This document shows positions 1-11,292 of a stretch of DNA of 64,000 nucleotides, one piece after another. The position numbers were made by a program, and so were the translations under genes. The stretch spans positions 21,659,387 to 21,723,386 of the forward strand of contig CM066918.1 in NCBI GenBank assembly GCA_033964015.1, given 5' to 3'. Under the pieces are notes generated by a model that saw only the letters and a program-made list of their open reading frames with translations, ran no database searches and was not told where the DNA came from. Origin of the DNA: Scolanthus callimorphus (taxonomy: Eukaryota; Cnidaria; Anthozoa; Actiniaria; Edwardsiidae). How positions within the stretch are numbered: position 1 is the first letter of the stretch; every line of letters begins with the position of its first letter.

Positions 1-77
1 TAACAGCACGAATTACAACACACGCGACAGTTCAGTGACATCCGTAGTATATTGTTATTGTTGTTTATCTATGACAG

Positions 78-2173
78 CAAGACGCAGTGTCACATTTGGG
101 AGCCACCAAGGAGTCTCTTGTACACGCCCGAGATATCGCCGGTAACACTCCGCTACACCGTGCCGCTCAAGGTGGTAAACTGCAATGTCTGCAGTGGCTA
201 GCAAAACACGCGCCCCCACGGTCTGTTGCTATAGGCAACCACGAAGAAATGACTCCTGCTGCCATGGCAACACAGGTATTACTTGGGAGATTTAGTAACA
301 TTTTAAGTGTTACAATGAAACGCAAAGTAAATGCACTTCTAAGCCAATCAAACCGAAACAATTCAACTAACAGCCAACCAATCAGGGAGGAAGTAAGTGC
401 TGCACGTCGGTAGATGTATCATATGTATTTGTCGAACAACCTGTTAAAAAGCGTGCGCTGCATTCTGGTAGTTGTTAGACACGGCTTGGGCATTCTGAAT
501 AAAGAAGAGCGCGCGTGCTTATAGCTGGAAACGTCCATTGCCACTGTACGTTTTCTTAAACTCAGTCCTGTTTTTTCCGCGGCAATTATAGTGATATTTT
601 TTTTCGTACTTCCTTGGCAGTTTGGTCAGTATGAATGCTTAGCGTGGCTTTTAGAAACGACCGAAGCAGGAGCGGAACTCGAGAAAGGACACTGCTTTTG
701 TCTCGTACACTATGCAGCTCAGGCCGGCCAACAGGAATGCCTCAAATACCTACTGGTAAACCTCCGCAAGCAGAACAGGCCCTTGGGTAAGTAACAAAAA
801 GCAGCTTAGTACTGTCTTGTAGAATAGTGCCGCTACAGTAAAACCCGCGTCAATAAGGACCTACTTGTTTTCTGAGTTAGGCTAAATAATTTCTTGCATG
901 TGTACTGTAAGGTTCTTATAAAAATGTTGTCTAAAATAGGTAAATTTAGCCTGACAGGTTCTTATCCGCGGGTTTTTACTGTATTTAAAGTTGACAGCCT
1001 CAACTCAACGCAAAATCTGGTCAATATGGCGGAAATAATTCAGAATCGCACGGCAATCCTGGAATCCTCGTAACTCATTAATCCCTTTCTTTTCATTTTC
1101 TAAATTTCCCAAAGAAGTAGCGCTTTTGACGCTTTGTTTTTATAATGTTTTTAATCAGAAATATAGCAGGACATAAAATACAGACAACATTGGAAAAATA
1201 TGTTTGTAAAATATAACTCAAAGGAACAGCCATCGAAAGACTTGTACGACGGATTCGGATTGGAGAAAATTTAGACTTGTTTGTGATGATTTTTTAGCTT
1301 CCGTCTCTCCAACGACTCTGAATTGCTTCCGCATCTTGCTCTGATTACCCGTGATGCAACTGGAAGCGTGGACTCCTTACCAAGGAAGGAGGCGGTATTT
1401 TCAATTCAAATGCTCGACGGATCTTCTGTCAAATTTGGAAGCGTATGAAAGCTCGAATATCAAAGAGTTCACTTCAAATGCTGGACGGACCTTCTGTCAA
1501 ACTTTGGAAGCGTATGAAAGCTCGAATATCAAAATAATTCACTTCAAATGCTCGACCGACATTCTGTCAAAATTTGGAAGCGTATGAAAGCTCGGATATC
1601 ACACAGAGTGGAGGGGAGGGCGGCAGGTGTCAGCGACTCCACTTTTAGATGCATAAATATTTATTAAAAACACGGAGGGTAAAAAACCAGACAGGATTTC
1701 CTGGAGCTGTTTGGGACCTTAGCGAAGAGGTCTTAGGATAATGTCAATATATCACTAGAAAACCCCGCGACGTCTATGATATCCTCGTCTTAGTTCCTGT
1801 TGATAAATGTTACTATACTGTCCTGATGTATTACCTGATGGCGCGCTCCCATACCGTTTTCCCCTAGACATATGTGATAGTAACGGGGTGACGCCCGCTC
1901 ACCTCGCTGCTCGGGAAGGACATCTTCTCTGCTTGCAGTATTGTGGATTTTAACGCTGACATCACACTAAAAGACAAGGACGGATGGACGGCTGCCGATT
2001 ACGCCTACAAGGCAGGTCATCTTGGTTGCGCCAAGTACCTCGCGGTGGTAGAGTCCTGTCTGGTTCTGTCTGAACGCGTCTCGAGTGTTACAAAGGAACT
2101 GATGCAGTGTCGGAAGGAGAACGCTGAACTGAGGAAACGAGTCGAGTTAGATTCTCACAACACAGGAAGCTAG
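78..2173 (+). CDS. ankyrin-repeat and coiled-coil exons (synphilin-1-like?), 5' end outside window
   Basis: Three exons encode ankyrin repeats: about 78-275 (or from 88), 621-786 and 1868-2173. Exon 1 ends in phase 0 at GTATTA, exon 2 ends in phase 1 at GTAAGT, and exon 3 starts after TTTTCCCCTAG in matching phase. Repeat cores are visible, e.g. NTPLHRAAQGGKLQCLQWL and GVTPAHLAAREGHLLCLQ. The last repeat (DGWTAADYAYKAGH) runs into a predicted coiled coil (VSSVTKELMQ...ENAELRKRVE). Ankyrin repeats followed by a coiled coil and then Ser-rich exons resemble synphilin-1, an adaptor protein; this is inference and other ankyrin adaptors are possible. In exon 3 the frame breaks near 1939-1942: four bases separate CLQ from VDFNADIT where a multiple of three is needed. 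The exon reads to TAG at 2171-2173, but a donor at GTTAGA just before it could join it to downstream exons. Confidence 0.6.
834..983. repeat. MITE with TACAGTAAAACCCGCG termini
   Basis: The segment begins TACAGTAAAACCCGCG and ends with the near-complement CGCGGGTTTTTACTGTA. It contains inverted 'ggttcttat' type motifs. Related copies lie at about 16665-17255 and at 41120-41612. It sits in an intron of the ankyrin gene. Confidence 0.7.
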
Positions 2174-2179
2174 ATCAAG

Positions 2180-2572
2180 CCCGGGGGGGGGGGGGACTCC
2201 CCATATTTTAAGACGGGGGTGCTCGTCCTATCCCTTAGGGTATAAAATTGACAGACGTGCTATCTCTTAGGGTGTTTAAATCAGCCCTATCCCTTAGGGG
2301 AGTCTCAGACCAATCCTTGCCCTGAAATATATTGGTGACTGACACCAGAACCGATATTTACGAAGGAGACTGGATGAAAACCCTTAAAGACCTAAATTCG
2401 CTTTTATTTGTTTTGACCTGCCAAATTTGCTATCTTTTAGGGTAAATTCGGCGTTCGCCACGCCAAATTTGCTTTCTTTTAGGGTAAATTTGCTGTTTGC
2501 CACACCCATTTTGCTATCCCTTAGGGTCAAAATCAATTTTCCCGACGAGCACCCCCGTCTAAAATATTGGGA

Positions 2573-2609
<37 letters not shown>

Positions 2610-2610
2610 G
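2180..2610. mobile_element. non-autonomous DNA element with 8-bp target duplication (hAT-like)
   Basis: The ends are inverted: CCCGGGGG...ACTCCCCATATTTTAAGACGGGGGTGCTCGTC (in two parts) pairs with GACGAGCACCCCCGTCTAAAATATTGGGAGT...CCCGGG. The flanks carry AGATCAAG at 2172-2179 and again at 2611-2618, a perfect 8-bp duplication. Inside are about three diverged ~46-bp repeats around TTTAGGGTAAATT. Eight-bp duplications are typical of hAT transposons. No transposase is encoded. Confidence 0.7.
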
Positions 2611-3910
2611 AGATCAAGATTAGTGTAATAGTATCAGTTACGGTCGAACACGGTATTTCACAGCATGCTTTTCCGCGTCAGGTTGAGAAGTTGGTTCCCG
2701 TGTTCCCAACTACAATAGTTTGCCAAGTTCACTATCTAAGTTGGGAAATTTTGTTTCGAAAACTCAAACGTTATCTGCTTAGGCTTCTTTGGCAGTGATG
2801 TGAATATCTAAAGTTTTTTTATTGTTTTTTTTTAATCTGAATTTTCCATCTGAGCTGCCATATTACGAAGCTAGTTGGGAACTTGGTTACGAAGTTAGAA
2901 ACCTAGTTGGAAGCACGGGAACCAACTTCGCAACCTGGCGCAGAAAAGTATCATGAAAACAACTGTAAATCAAATAACATCAATTAGAAAACACAGCACT
3001 AGGTCCTTGGTAATGATGTGGTTATGTTGATACGAGTGACGAAATGTGGCTACGTTTTGTAAAGGAGGAGATAGGCTAATGATATTAGAGGGATCCAGCT
3101 AATCTCTTGCTCTTAAATTGGCCAATCAGAATGATTTTTGTTGCATCGCCAAACAGGTTTTATAAGATATTGCAATTGAGCATAAAAAGTGCCATGGGAA
3201 CACGACAGTGCCTTGTGGAGGGTCAGATAAAGGTAGAGGCGGAAATTTTGAGAGATATTCATTTTATTTTGTGTGTGCAGGTGCTGGAGGACCGTTCGCA
3301 GACGAGTTTGCCGTGTAGACCGAGGCTCTAGGTGGAGACCAGGTAATAAACAACTTAGACAGAACTTGCACGCATCATGGCTTGTGTACCTGCCTTTCCG
3401 TTTATCTCTCCGTCACTATCTGTTTCAGTGGATTAAGCTTCGACAACGGCAACGAGGACGACGGCGTATCACTGAACTTCATCTACTCATTTGTTCATAT
3501 TTCTCCATATTCTGCAAAAGTTTGAAATTCACCTTTGCATTTTCACTTTGATAGGAACAAACTCGCATCTATCTACAATCATATCAAACAAAATTATGGC
3601 AAAATCGCCAGCCGCGCTCACGTTCTCGTCAGACCGTAAAACGTAGCAGTTTCACGTCCTGGTTCAGAAGAAAATGGTTGAAGTACATTTGATTTCATAT
3701 ATTTGCGCCTGTAGGCATTGTGTTTTGTTTAATCAAGTGTATTATGCTCTGTCGTTGTCATCCTCGTTGCCGTCGTCGCAGCTTAAGGTCTCTACTGTTT
3801 CTCGTCTGTATGTCTGCTTCTCTTAATCTCGTTCTCTGATTTTGATTTTGAATGGGATTTTGCCTGTTGCACTTGCACACACTGCTGACCGTGTGTACTT
3901 TGTACCCCAG

Positions 3911-5245
3911 AGCGACAGTAGTAGCACCACGTCAGTAAGCAGCGTCAGAAACGCAGCACCAGTCTCCTCACGGCAAAGGCGCCCGGAGCCCGCGAAACGT
4001 AGGGACAGCACTTCACCAGATGGGGAGAGTCCAAGGAACGCTGACAATGATAGGTAAGACTTAAGGCCGTTGTCAATTAGCCTTTAAGGAGTAACATGAT
4101 AACTCTGGACATCGATTGGACTTTGACGGTTGAGTTTTTCTGTGTTGTCAATCAACCCTGCAAGCCAATTAGATTCTTGCCCTCTTTTCCATGTGCGGTG
4201 GCTTCGGTCTATTTCGCCTAACGCGGTCGTTTGGCCTCCCTTACTACACATGTCGCGACAGAAGCCACTGCACATGGAAAAAAGTGGGCAAGAATCTGAT
4301 TGGCTCGCAGTGTTTGACTGACTACACAGAACCCCACTCAAGCGGAAAAGGTCTATTAGGCAAGGATTTGATTGGATCGCATGTTGACATTGATTGACGC
4401 GTGTTACCTGAAAAAGCTAACCGAGCGATAGACAGTCATGCTGCAAGCTAGTTAACCTTGTTCATATGATTTCAGGAGTTCTTTGAGTCCGCGTCTTATA
4501 GTCATGATCACACTCGATTGCGTTCCAAGTCCGTAACGTCGCACCTTGTCAGTACAAGGGACATCAGAAGACATTCTATGCCTGAAGTTGTTGATCAGAA
4601 ATATCTCGAAAGACAATATGAAAGAGCGAGTGTCCCAGGGTACCAAGTAACGTCAACTACGCGGCGGCAGTTACCGCTTACACCAGCGGCGAGTTCCAAG
4701 AAGTCACCCCCACCCCCTCCCCCGCGTTCTAGTTCCCGCTCGAATCCCGTGTCCCGCGCATCTTCCGGGACCACCCCAAGTATCGAACTTACACCGGACA
4801 GATGGACAGGTAAGCGCTGCAGCGATGCTATTAAGCTACTAGGGCTCACCAGGGACGTCCCTGGGCTAAACTCAGGACTGAACAAATATTCATTCAGCAT
4901 GAATAATTTTGTTTAATTGATTTACTGCCATTCACGTTAGCCTATCTGGAAGAAGCCATCGGGCAGAATCCCACCACATTATCCGGGCTTTTGTAAGCCT
5001 GCTAATGGGCCTATCAAATAACAGGACGGGAATGGAAAGCGACATATATTATAGAAATAAACCGCTCGCTGCTCTGCTAAATCGGTCTGATTTCGTTATG
5101 TATTTTAAATCAACTTTGAAGATTGGCGAAAGCCGTTTCGATTGCGGCGTACTAAAGGTGCAAGTGGTTCCTACCAACAATTTGCGGGCGCTCTTACCAA
5201 GAGTTGATCCGCAGCTAAGCTTTACGAGTTTTCCCGCCTACTTAA

Positions 5246-5276
<31 letters not shown>

Positions 5277-7006
5277 CTGAGTCAAAGGCCGAATGGGCTA
5301 TTGACTCTGACACCATGAGGGCGAGCGGAATGATTGTTTTAGTCAAATCACACTAGTAGGTCAATTTATATAGCCAAAAAAGTTTTCAGGTCTGGTCATT
5401 TTCCATTTTCTGGATTTTGAATTTGACACTTTTCGCTTAGCTCAACAATCAGAATGCAGCATTGACCACTAGTGTGATTTCACTAAACAGAGTAAACCAT
5501 AGTACTCTCCAGAGTAAGCCTTCATTGTATGGTTTACCTTTTTGTGCTCCTTTCACAGATGCACGTCGACGATCAAGTTCTACAGCAGACGGAAATGACA
5601 GCTCTAGACAGTCATCTCGGTCTCAGTCTCCTTATCGGTCAGATCGATCCACAAGTAGCTCGGCGGATACAGTGTTAGATGCGAAAATGCTAGGCAACAA
5701 AAACAACTACGTTCGATCAAGGGATGTTGATTCTATGCAGGCGAAAGGACCATGGGGTAATAGATTATTTATAGCTGAGCGCGGCAACGGAAGTTCCGAG
5801 AGCCCCTTTAGTTCAGACAGTGATGTGGAGCATACATTTGAGAAGAGGAAGGATGTTCGCGAGCACCCGCAAGTTACGGTTTCTAAAGAAAATCTGCGGA
5901 GAATTCATAGCGAGGTTAAAGTATCGGACAATGTAGATACCCCTCTACGGACTTCAAAACCCACCAATCCGCAAGCGCGGTTTTCATGGCACGGGGTCAG
6001 CGGCAAAATAGCGACGTTGCCATCACGTACTGCGCGTGATACGGGTGTCATTAGCCGCACGCCACACGGACAGCAGGCTCATGTAATATGGAATGGTTCA
6101 CCTGCGCGGTCGAGTAATGTTCTTGGTAAAACTGTGGTAGCTACACAAGCCCCTAATGTGGACAGACAAATGGGTAGTCCAAAGATACCTCACGATACCT
6201 CTGGATCTGGAAACCAGTTATGGTATGTTATACAACTACATCGAGTGTGAGCGTTGACATTTCTCCGCTTGGTGTTATTTTAGGAATAATTTCAATTTCA
6301 CTGTTACTATGTTTCGGCTACTGCAAAGTGTTACGTTTTTCAATATTTGTTCTAGTTTACTCTCATTCTCATGCTCGAGGATCAAGCCGCTATAGACCTC
6401 TTTCGCTTGGGCGTAATGTTGTCCCATTTCAGATCACGTGGCATTCATTTAAATAATCTTTCTTTGTTTTGGGTTGCTTCCATATTCAAAGAAAGAATAC
6501 TCATGGGAATGCCACGTGATCTGAATTTGGACAACATTACGCCCAAGCGAAATAGGTCTATTCAGCTTTCGCGCGAGTTTATTCTTATGAAGATTGTTTA
6601 GGGAGCTCAACTGAATAGATTCACACTGGGAGCTCGCAGAGCTATGAAAACCGCAGTAATTGATGCCTGTGCATTAATGACGACAGGAGGGTCACACAAT
6701 GCACTTTCATTTCACACTGCGCTAAGAAAACATAGTTCCCTGTGGCATAGATACATCAACAAAAGTATTTGTTTATCTATGACTTTATAGGTAAGTTCCT
6801 TCTGTTTTGTCTATATTAAAATCAGGCTCTCGCTACCTCACTGGTTTCTTGATATGAGGCAGGCAGACCATCCATAGGCTAGATTAATCTAGTATTTGAT
6901 GTGATGTGTTTGTGTCTCTTCTCAGAGGACGAATTCAGTTGTGAGCTCTTCATCATTTACGCTGATATCACATGATGCTGAAGGTGGCGATAGCAGACCA
7001 TGGTAA
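3911..7006 (+). CDS. Ser/Arg/Pro-rich 3' exons, probably the same gene
   Basis: Exons are 3911-4053, 4476-4809, 5559-6222 and 6928-7006. The last three join in phase: 4809 leaves one base, 5559 begins with two, 6222 leaves TG and 6928 supplies G to make Trp. They encode low-complexity sequence rich in Ser, Arg and Pro, with a PPPPPP run and blocks such as SSRQSSRSQSPYRSDRS. The frame ends in Pro-Trp-TAA at 7004-7006; an alternative donor (GTAAAT at 7003) lies at the same spot. No enzymatic domain is seen, and a disordered scaffold tail is likely. Exon 3911-4053 ends in phase 2 and does not join 4476 directly, so a small exon between them is probably unrecognised. Linkage to the ankyrin exons rests on strand, order and the ankyrin/coil/Ser-rich architecture. 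Confidence 0.5.
5339..5490. repeat. MITE, TTAGTCAAATCACACTAG family, copy 1
   Basis: Termini TTAGTCAAATCACACTAGT and ACTAGTGTGATTTCACTAA are inverted. A hairpin head with AATTATTCCTCGAGCCCGAA lies just upstream at about 5248-5337. The same layout recurs at 12860 and 43679. Confidence 0.65.
6391..6561. repeat. foldback element in intron
   Basis: About 65-bp arms pair imperfectly: TATAGACCTCTTTCGCTTGG...ATCACGTGGCATT on the left and AATGCCACGTGAT...CCAAGCGAAATAGGTCTA on the right. It has no coding capacity and lies between the last two exons of the Ser-rich gene. Confidence 0.6.
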
Positions 7007-7009
7007 ATG

Positions 7010-8500
7010 GAAATGAGCCTTCAACCCGCCCGTACCTCCAACTCGTACCACCTTTTATCAACTCGTATCACTCTCTACCAACATGCACCATCTTCCATCA
7101 ACTCGTACCACCTACCAACTCGCACCACCTGCCACCAGCTTACACCACGTTCTACCAACTCGCACCACCTTCTACCAGCTCGCATCACCTTCTACCAGCT
7201 CGCATCACCTTCTTCCAACTTGCACCACCTTCCATCAACTCGTAGCACCTTCCACCAACTCACACAACCTTCTACCAACTCGTACCACCTTGTACCACCT
7301 TGTACCAATGCGTATCATCTATCAACTTGTACCAGCTTCCATCAACTCGTACCACCTTCTACCAACTCATACCATCTTCTACCAACTCGTACCGCCTTCT
7401 ATCAATTCGCGCCACCTTCTACTCGTACCAGCTTCCATGATCTCACACCGCCTTCTACCAACTCGTACCACCTACCAACTTGTACCATCTTCCATCAACT
7501 CGTACCACCTTCCATCAATTCACATCACCTACCAACTCCCATCACCTGCTACCAGCTTGTACAACCTACCACTCGTGCTACCTTTCTTCAACTCACATCA
7601 CCTACATACATCAGTTTCTACCAACTCACACCACCTAACAACTTACCCACCATCTACCAACTCGCACCAACTTCTACCAACTCGTACCAGCTCCCAATAA
7701 CTCGCACCACCTTCGATCAACTGACACTACCTTCTACCAACTCACACCACCTTCTCGTACCACCTTCTACCAACTCGTACCACCTGCCACCAACTCACAT
7801 CACCTACCAACTCCTACCACCTTTCAACAACTTGTAACACCTTCCACCAACTCACACAACCTACTCACCTCACCTTCTACCAACTCACGCCACCTACCAA
7901 CTCACACCACCAACTCTACCAACTCGTACCACCTTCCATCAACTCGCATCACCTTTCCTCAACTTACACCACCTTCTACCAACTCGCACCACCTACCAAC
8001 TCGCACTATCTTCAGTCAAGTCACACCACCTTCCATCAACTCGTACTACCTTCTACCAACTCGTACCACCTACCATCAACTCCCACCACCTTTTACCAAA
8101 TAACACCACCTTTTACCAACTCGCACCACCTACCAACTCGCACCCCCTTCTACCAACTCGTACCAGCTTCCATCAACTTAAACACCTTCTACCAACTCGT
8201 ACCAGCTTCTACCAACTCGTACCAGCTTCCAACAACTCGCACCACCTGCGATCAACTGACACTACCTTCTACCAACTCACACCACCTACCAACTCCTACC
8301 ACCTTCCATCTACCAACTCGTACTTTCCATCAGCTAACACCACCTACCAACGCATGTACCACCTCCCAACTCGTGCCACCTTCCATCAACTTACATCACC
8401 TTCTACCTACTCACCGACTCGTACCAGCTTCCATCAACACGTGCGACCTTTGATCAACTCACACCACCTACGGACTCACATACTATCTGTCCCCCCCCCC
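7010..8500. repeat. ~20-bp minisatellite (ACCAACTCGTACCACCTTCT)
   Basis: About 1.5 kb of diverged tandem units near 20 bp, with variants such as 'accaactcgcaccacctac'. It begins within a few bases of the Trp-TAA/GTAAAT end of the upstream gene. Long ORFs in several frames here are by-products of the repeat. Confidence 0.85.
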
Positions 8501-10531
8501 ACCCCCACTCCCACTATCTCGACAAGTAGTACCTGATCCCAAGTTGTACAAACATCAAATAAGCAATGGGCTGTTCGAACAAATTGCCGTAACGGCCCCC
8601 ATGGTAGTAGGGGGTAACGGATGTAAAATGGAACAACCCAATGATTTGAGATATTTCAGTATGGGTGTCTAGGATCGCTTGTAAACCGTTTCACGCCAGC
8701 GTGTGACAAGGCCAGCGTTCTCAAGTTTCCAAGTCATTCCTTACCGCCCTCTCAGAGAAGAATAACCTTGGAGCATCTAAACATCTAAATCTAGAAACCG
8801 AGCATATGAATCACCTGCCCTTGTCCTTACGAAACCTTTTCTTTATCAGGTATGAAATCGACGATGAAATAGACCTATAACAACATCGAGGCGGACCAAG
8901 ACGCAAGTTTGGTTCTTTTTGCTGATCATCGCAAGTTCCACGCACCGATAAGTTATTACATAACCTTTCATATATTGAACCTGTATCAAGACGTCACTCT
9001 ACTCGTAAACTGTGGTACTCGTTCTATTCGTTTGTCTGACCACTCAATGAGGACAATAAATACAATGGATTAAGATTGATGGTTAGACTTCTAACAAACA
9101 GTGAAAATAGTCAAAAGATCCGTAGGTGGCAAAAGGCTTGCGGACAGAGAATGATGCCTGGAGGGATGCCATGATATGAAATCACTTGTGCTCCAGGGCA
9201 CATTCTTTCAAATGTTTGAATTCCATTTATGCGGTCAGGCAACGTTTATCGATACACAAGAAATCGAACAAAGAAAATAATATTTTGATACTACTGTATT
9301 AGGTGTGCTATACATTGTATATAAGAATATTGATGGAAATATATAATTTGTATATTAAGTGATTTCTGGCTTTCTTCTTCGGATAGTAAACTATGTTCCT
9401 AAGACGTGGAGATTGCTCTGTTGGACATCTCACGTGTTCAGTAACCACTGATCATCTTATTCTGAAGACTTTTCTACAACCCTATCATCTAGATAGACTG
9501 ATCACACTGATCATGCTTAATTTTATGTATTTCAAGCTATTATTGCATTTTCATTATTATCATTACCCATGCTCTATCATTCGTTATGTCATCATCATTT
9601 TCGCCTCATCCTTATTATTCCTTCCACTGTCATCAGATCTCTAATCATCGTTACAGCAACCACATTCTTGATTACATGAGAATCTAAAACTTTTTGAAAC
9701 GATTTTGTTTGAGGCTTCACAATAGACATAGTTTTTACTTCAATTTTATGCTTACGATTCCTTTGTGCTATCCTGTCACGATCCCGTGACTTCTGCAAGC
9801 ATATTATATGCACTAATTACTTTTCTAACCTTCACAGAAGTAGGTCTACTATACTTGGAACACAGTCTTCAGAACCTTTAGACGCCGATTAGCAACCCAC
9901 TTCACCGAATTGTATTGTTCATTCCACACATAAACAATGCTACGCCGATACGCTTGTTGAAGAGCATTTTGTTTAAATTCATTTACTGCTCACTTTGTGT
10001 AATTTCCTGTTCCTTTAATCAGGGGAAAGGTTAAACTGCTGCGTCAAAAAGAAAAAAAAGAAAGAAAAACAATAGCTGACAAAATGTTTGACTTGGGTAG
10101 GATTAACAATAGCAATGGAAGCAAACAGGGTTTTTATCCTCGAGTGGAATGCCAACTTATACTTTATCATTCACGGAGGTATTAGACTGGCTTAATGAGG
10201 TCTTTTTAATATCGTATCTAATAATGCAGATTCGAGAACTAGGGGTTCAACGCCTCTAATAACCCAACAGTTGGCCAATAAGTGGAAATCAACTAAGACC
10301 TTCGTATTTGAGGTAAATAAAGCCATAGTATGGGCTATGTTTTCTTCATCTAAAAGTTGCTTGTTCCTGTTCCAAGTGGATGGGCACCGTAATGGAAATC
10401 GAAACAAAATTACCATATGTTCGCATGAGTAACTATAAGTCTAGGATTTTAATGCGCTATTAATAGTACTTAGCATTCAGATAGTCCCGTGTCACCATCA
10501 GCAACTCAGTACAAGCAACTCACGAATCACG
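8500..10531. other. spacer upstream of M13 gene, no gene seen
   Basis: AT-rich sequence without convincing ORFs or splice-linked exons. The promoter of the M13 peptidase should lie in the last part, but I could not identify a TATA box or other element with confidence. Confidence 0.4.
9055..9060 (+). promoter_or_regulatory. candidate polyadenylation signal AATAAA
   Basis: This AATAAA follows the minisatellite and could end the Ser-rich gene if the array is 3' UTR. The support is only the hexamer and its position. Confidence 0.25.
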
Positions 10532-11292
10532 ATGTCCGACAGTAATACAACCGATCCAGAACAGATATCTTTAACAGGCTCTCTAACCTTCAAAAACCAA
10601 ACAGATGATTTAGAGAATGGATCTGCACCAAGCGAAAAGAAAGACCCAGCTGAGAAAGAGATTGGATTTCGAAAACGCAAACCGGCAGCCACTGGCTCCT
10701 TGTGGCGTTACTGCTGCTCGTCGTAGTCGTGGTAATTCTAGTAATCGTTTATGCGATTGAAGTCAAGAAAAACAGGCGGACATCTTCCAAAGACAATGCC
10801 AAAGTTTGTTACACTCCTGAGTGTTTAACTGTGGCTGGGACTGTTCTTGCAAGCATGAACAACTCTTTTGATCCTTGCCAAAATTTTGCGAAATATACTT
10901 GTGAAGGATGGGTTAAGAATAATCCTATTCCGCCTGGATCTAGCGAAAGGGGACGAGCTGACCTAATCATGAGGTCCAACTTGAAAAAGCTGCGCGATTT
11001 CATCGAGGATCTTACTGACGATCTACCCAGAGACGACCCTCGCAGGCTGATCAGGGCTTACTATCGTTCTTGCATGGATGAGGCTGTAATAGACGAGAAC
11101 TCATTAGCGGACTTGGCAGCATTGCTACCTCAGCTAGGTGCCTGGCCACTTCTAAACCTGAACTGGGATCCGGGCAGGTGGAACTGGTTGGACGGGTTGG
11201 TCCAGTTACAGAGATTCTTCTTACAAACTACCCCTCTCATGATCATGGACGTAAAGGTGGATCCGAAATACACCAAGGAATTCACATTACAG
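10532..11292 (+). CDS. M13 exon 1: cytoplasmic tail, membrane anchor, start of ectodomain
   Basis: The ATG at 10532 opens a polar ~50-residue tail ending in basic RKRK. The hydrophobic anchor ([21 protein letters not shown], in part) is in another frame from about 10696, so one base is missing or two are extra between about 10680 and 10696. The ectodomain then has conserved Cys and the FAKYTCEGW signature, and the exon ends in phase 0 before GTACAC. A type II anchor is normal for this family. Confidence 0.8.

Noticed and set aside
3107..3551. ORFs of 74-92 codons as exons of the Ser-rich gene
   Set aside because: A candidate acceptor exists at about 3281, but neither frame nor composition gives a convincing link to neighbouring exons.
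7000..7837. ORFs up to 276 codons rich in Thr, His, Ser and Pro
   Set aside because: Products of the 20-bp minisatellite; open in all three frames.
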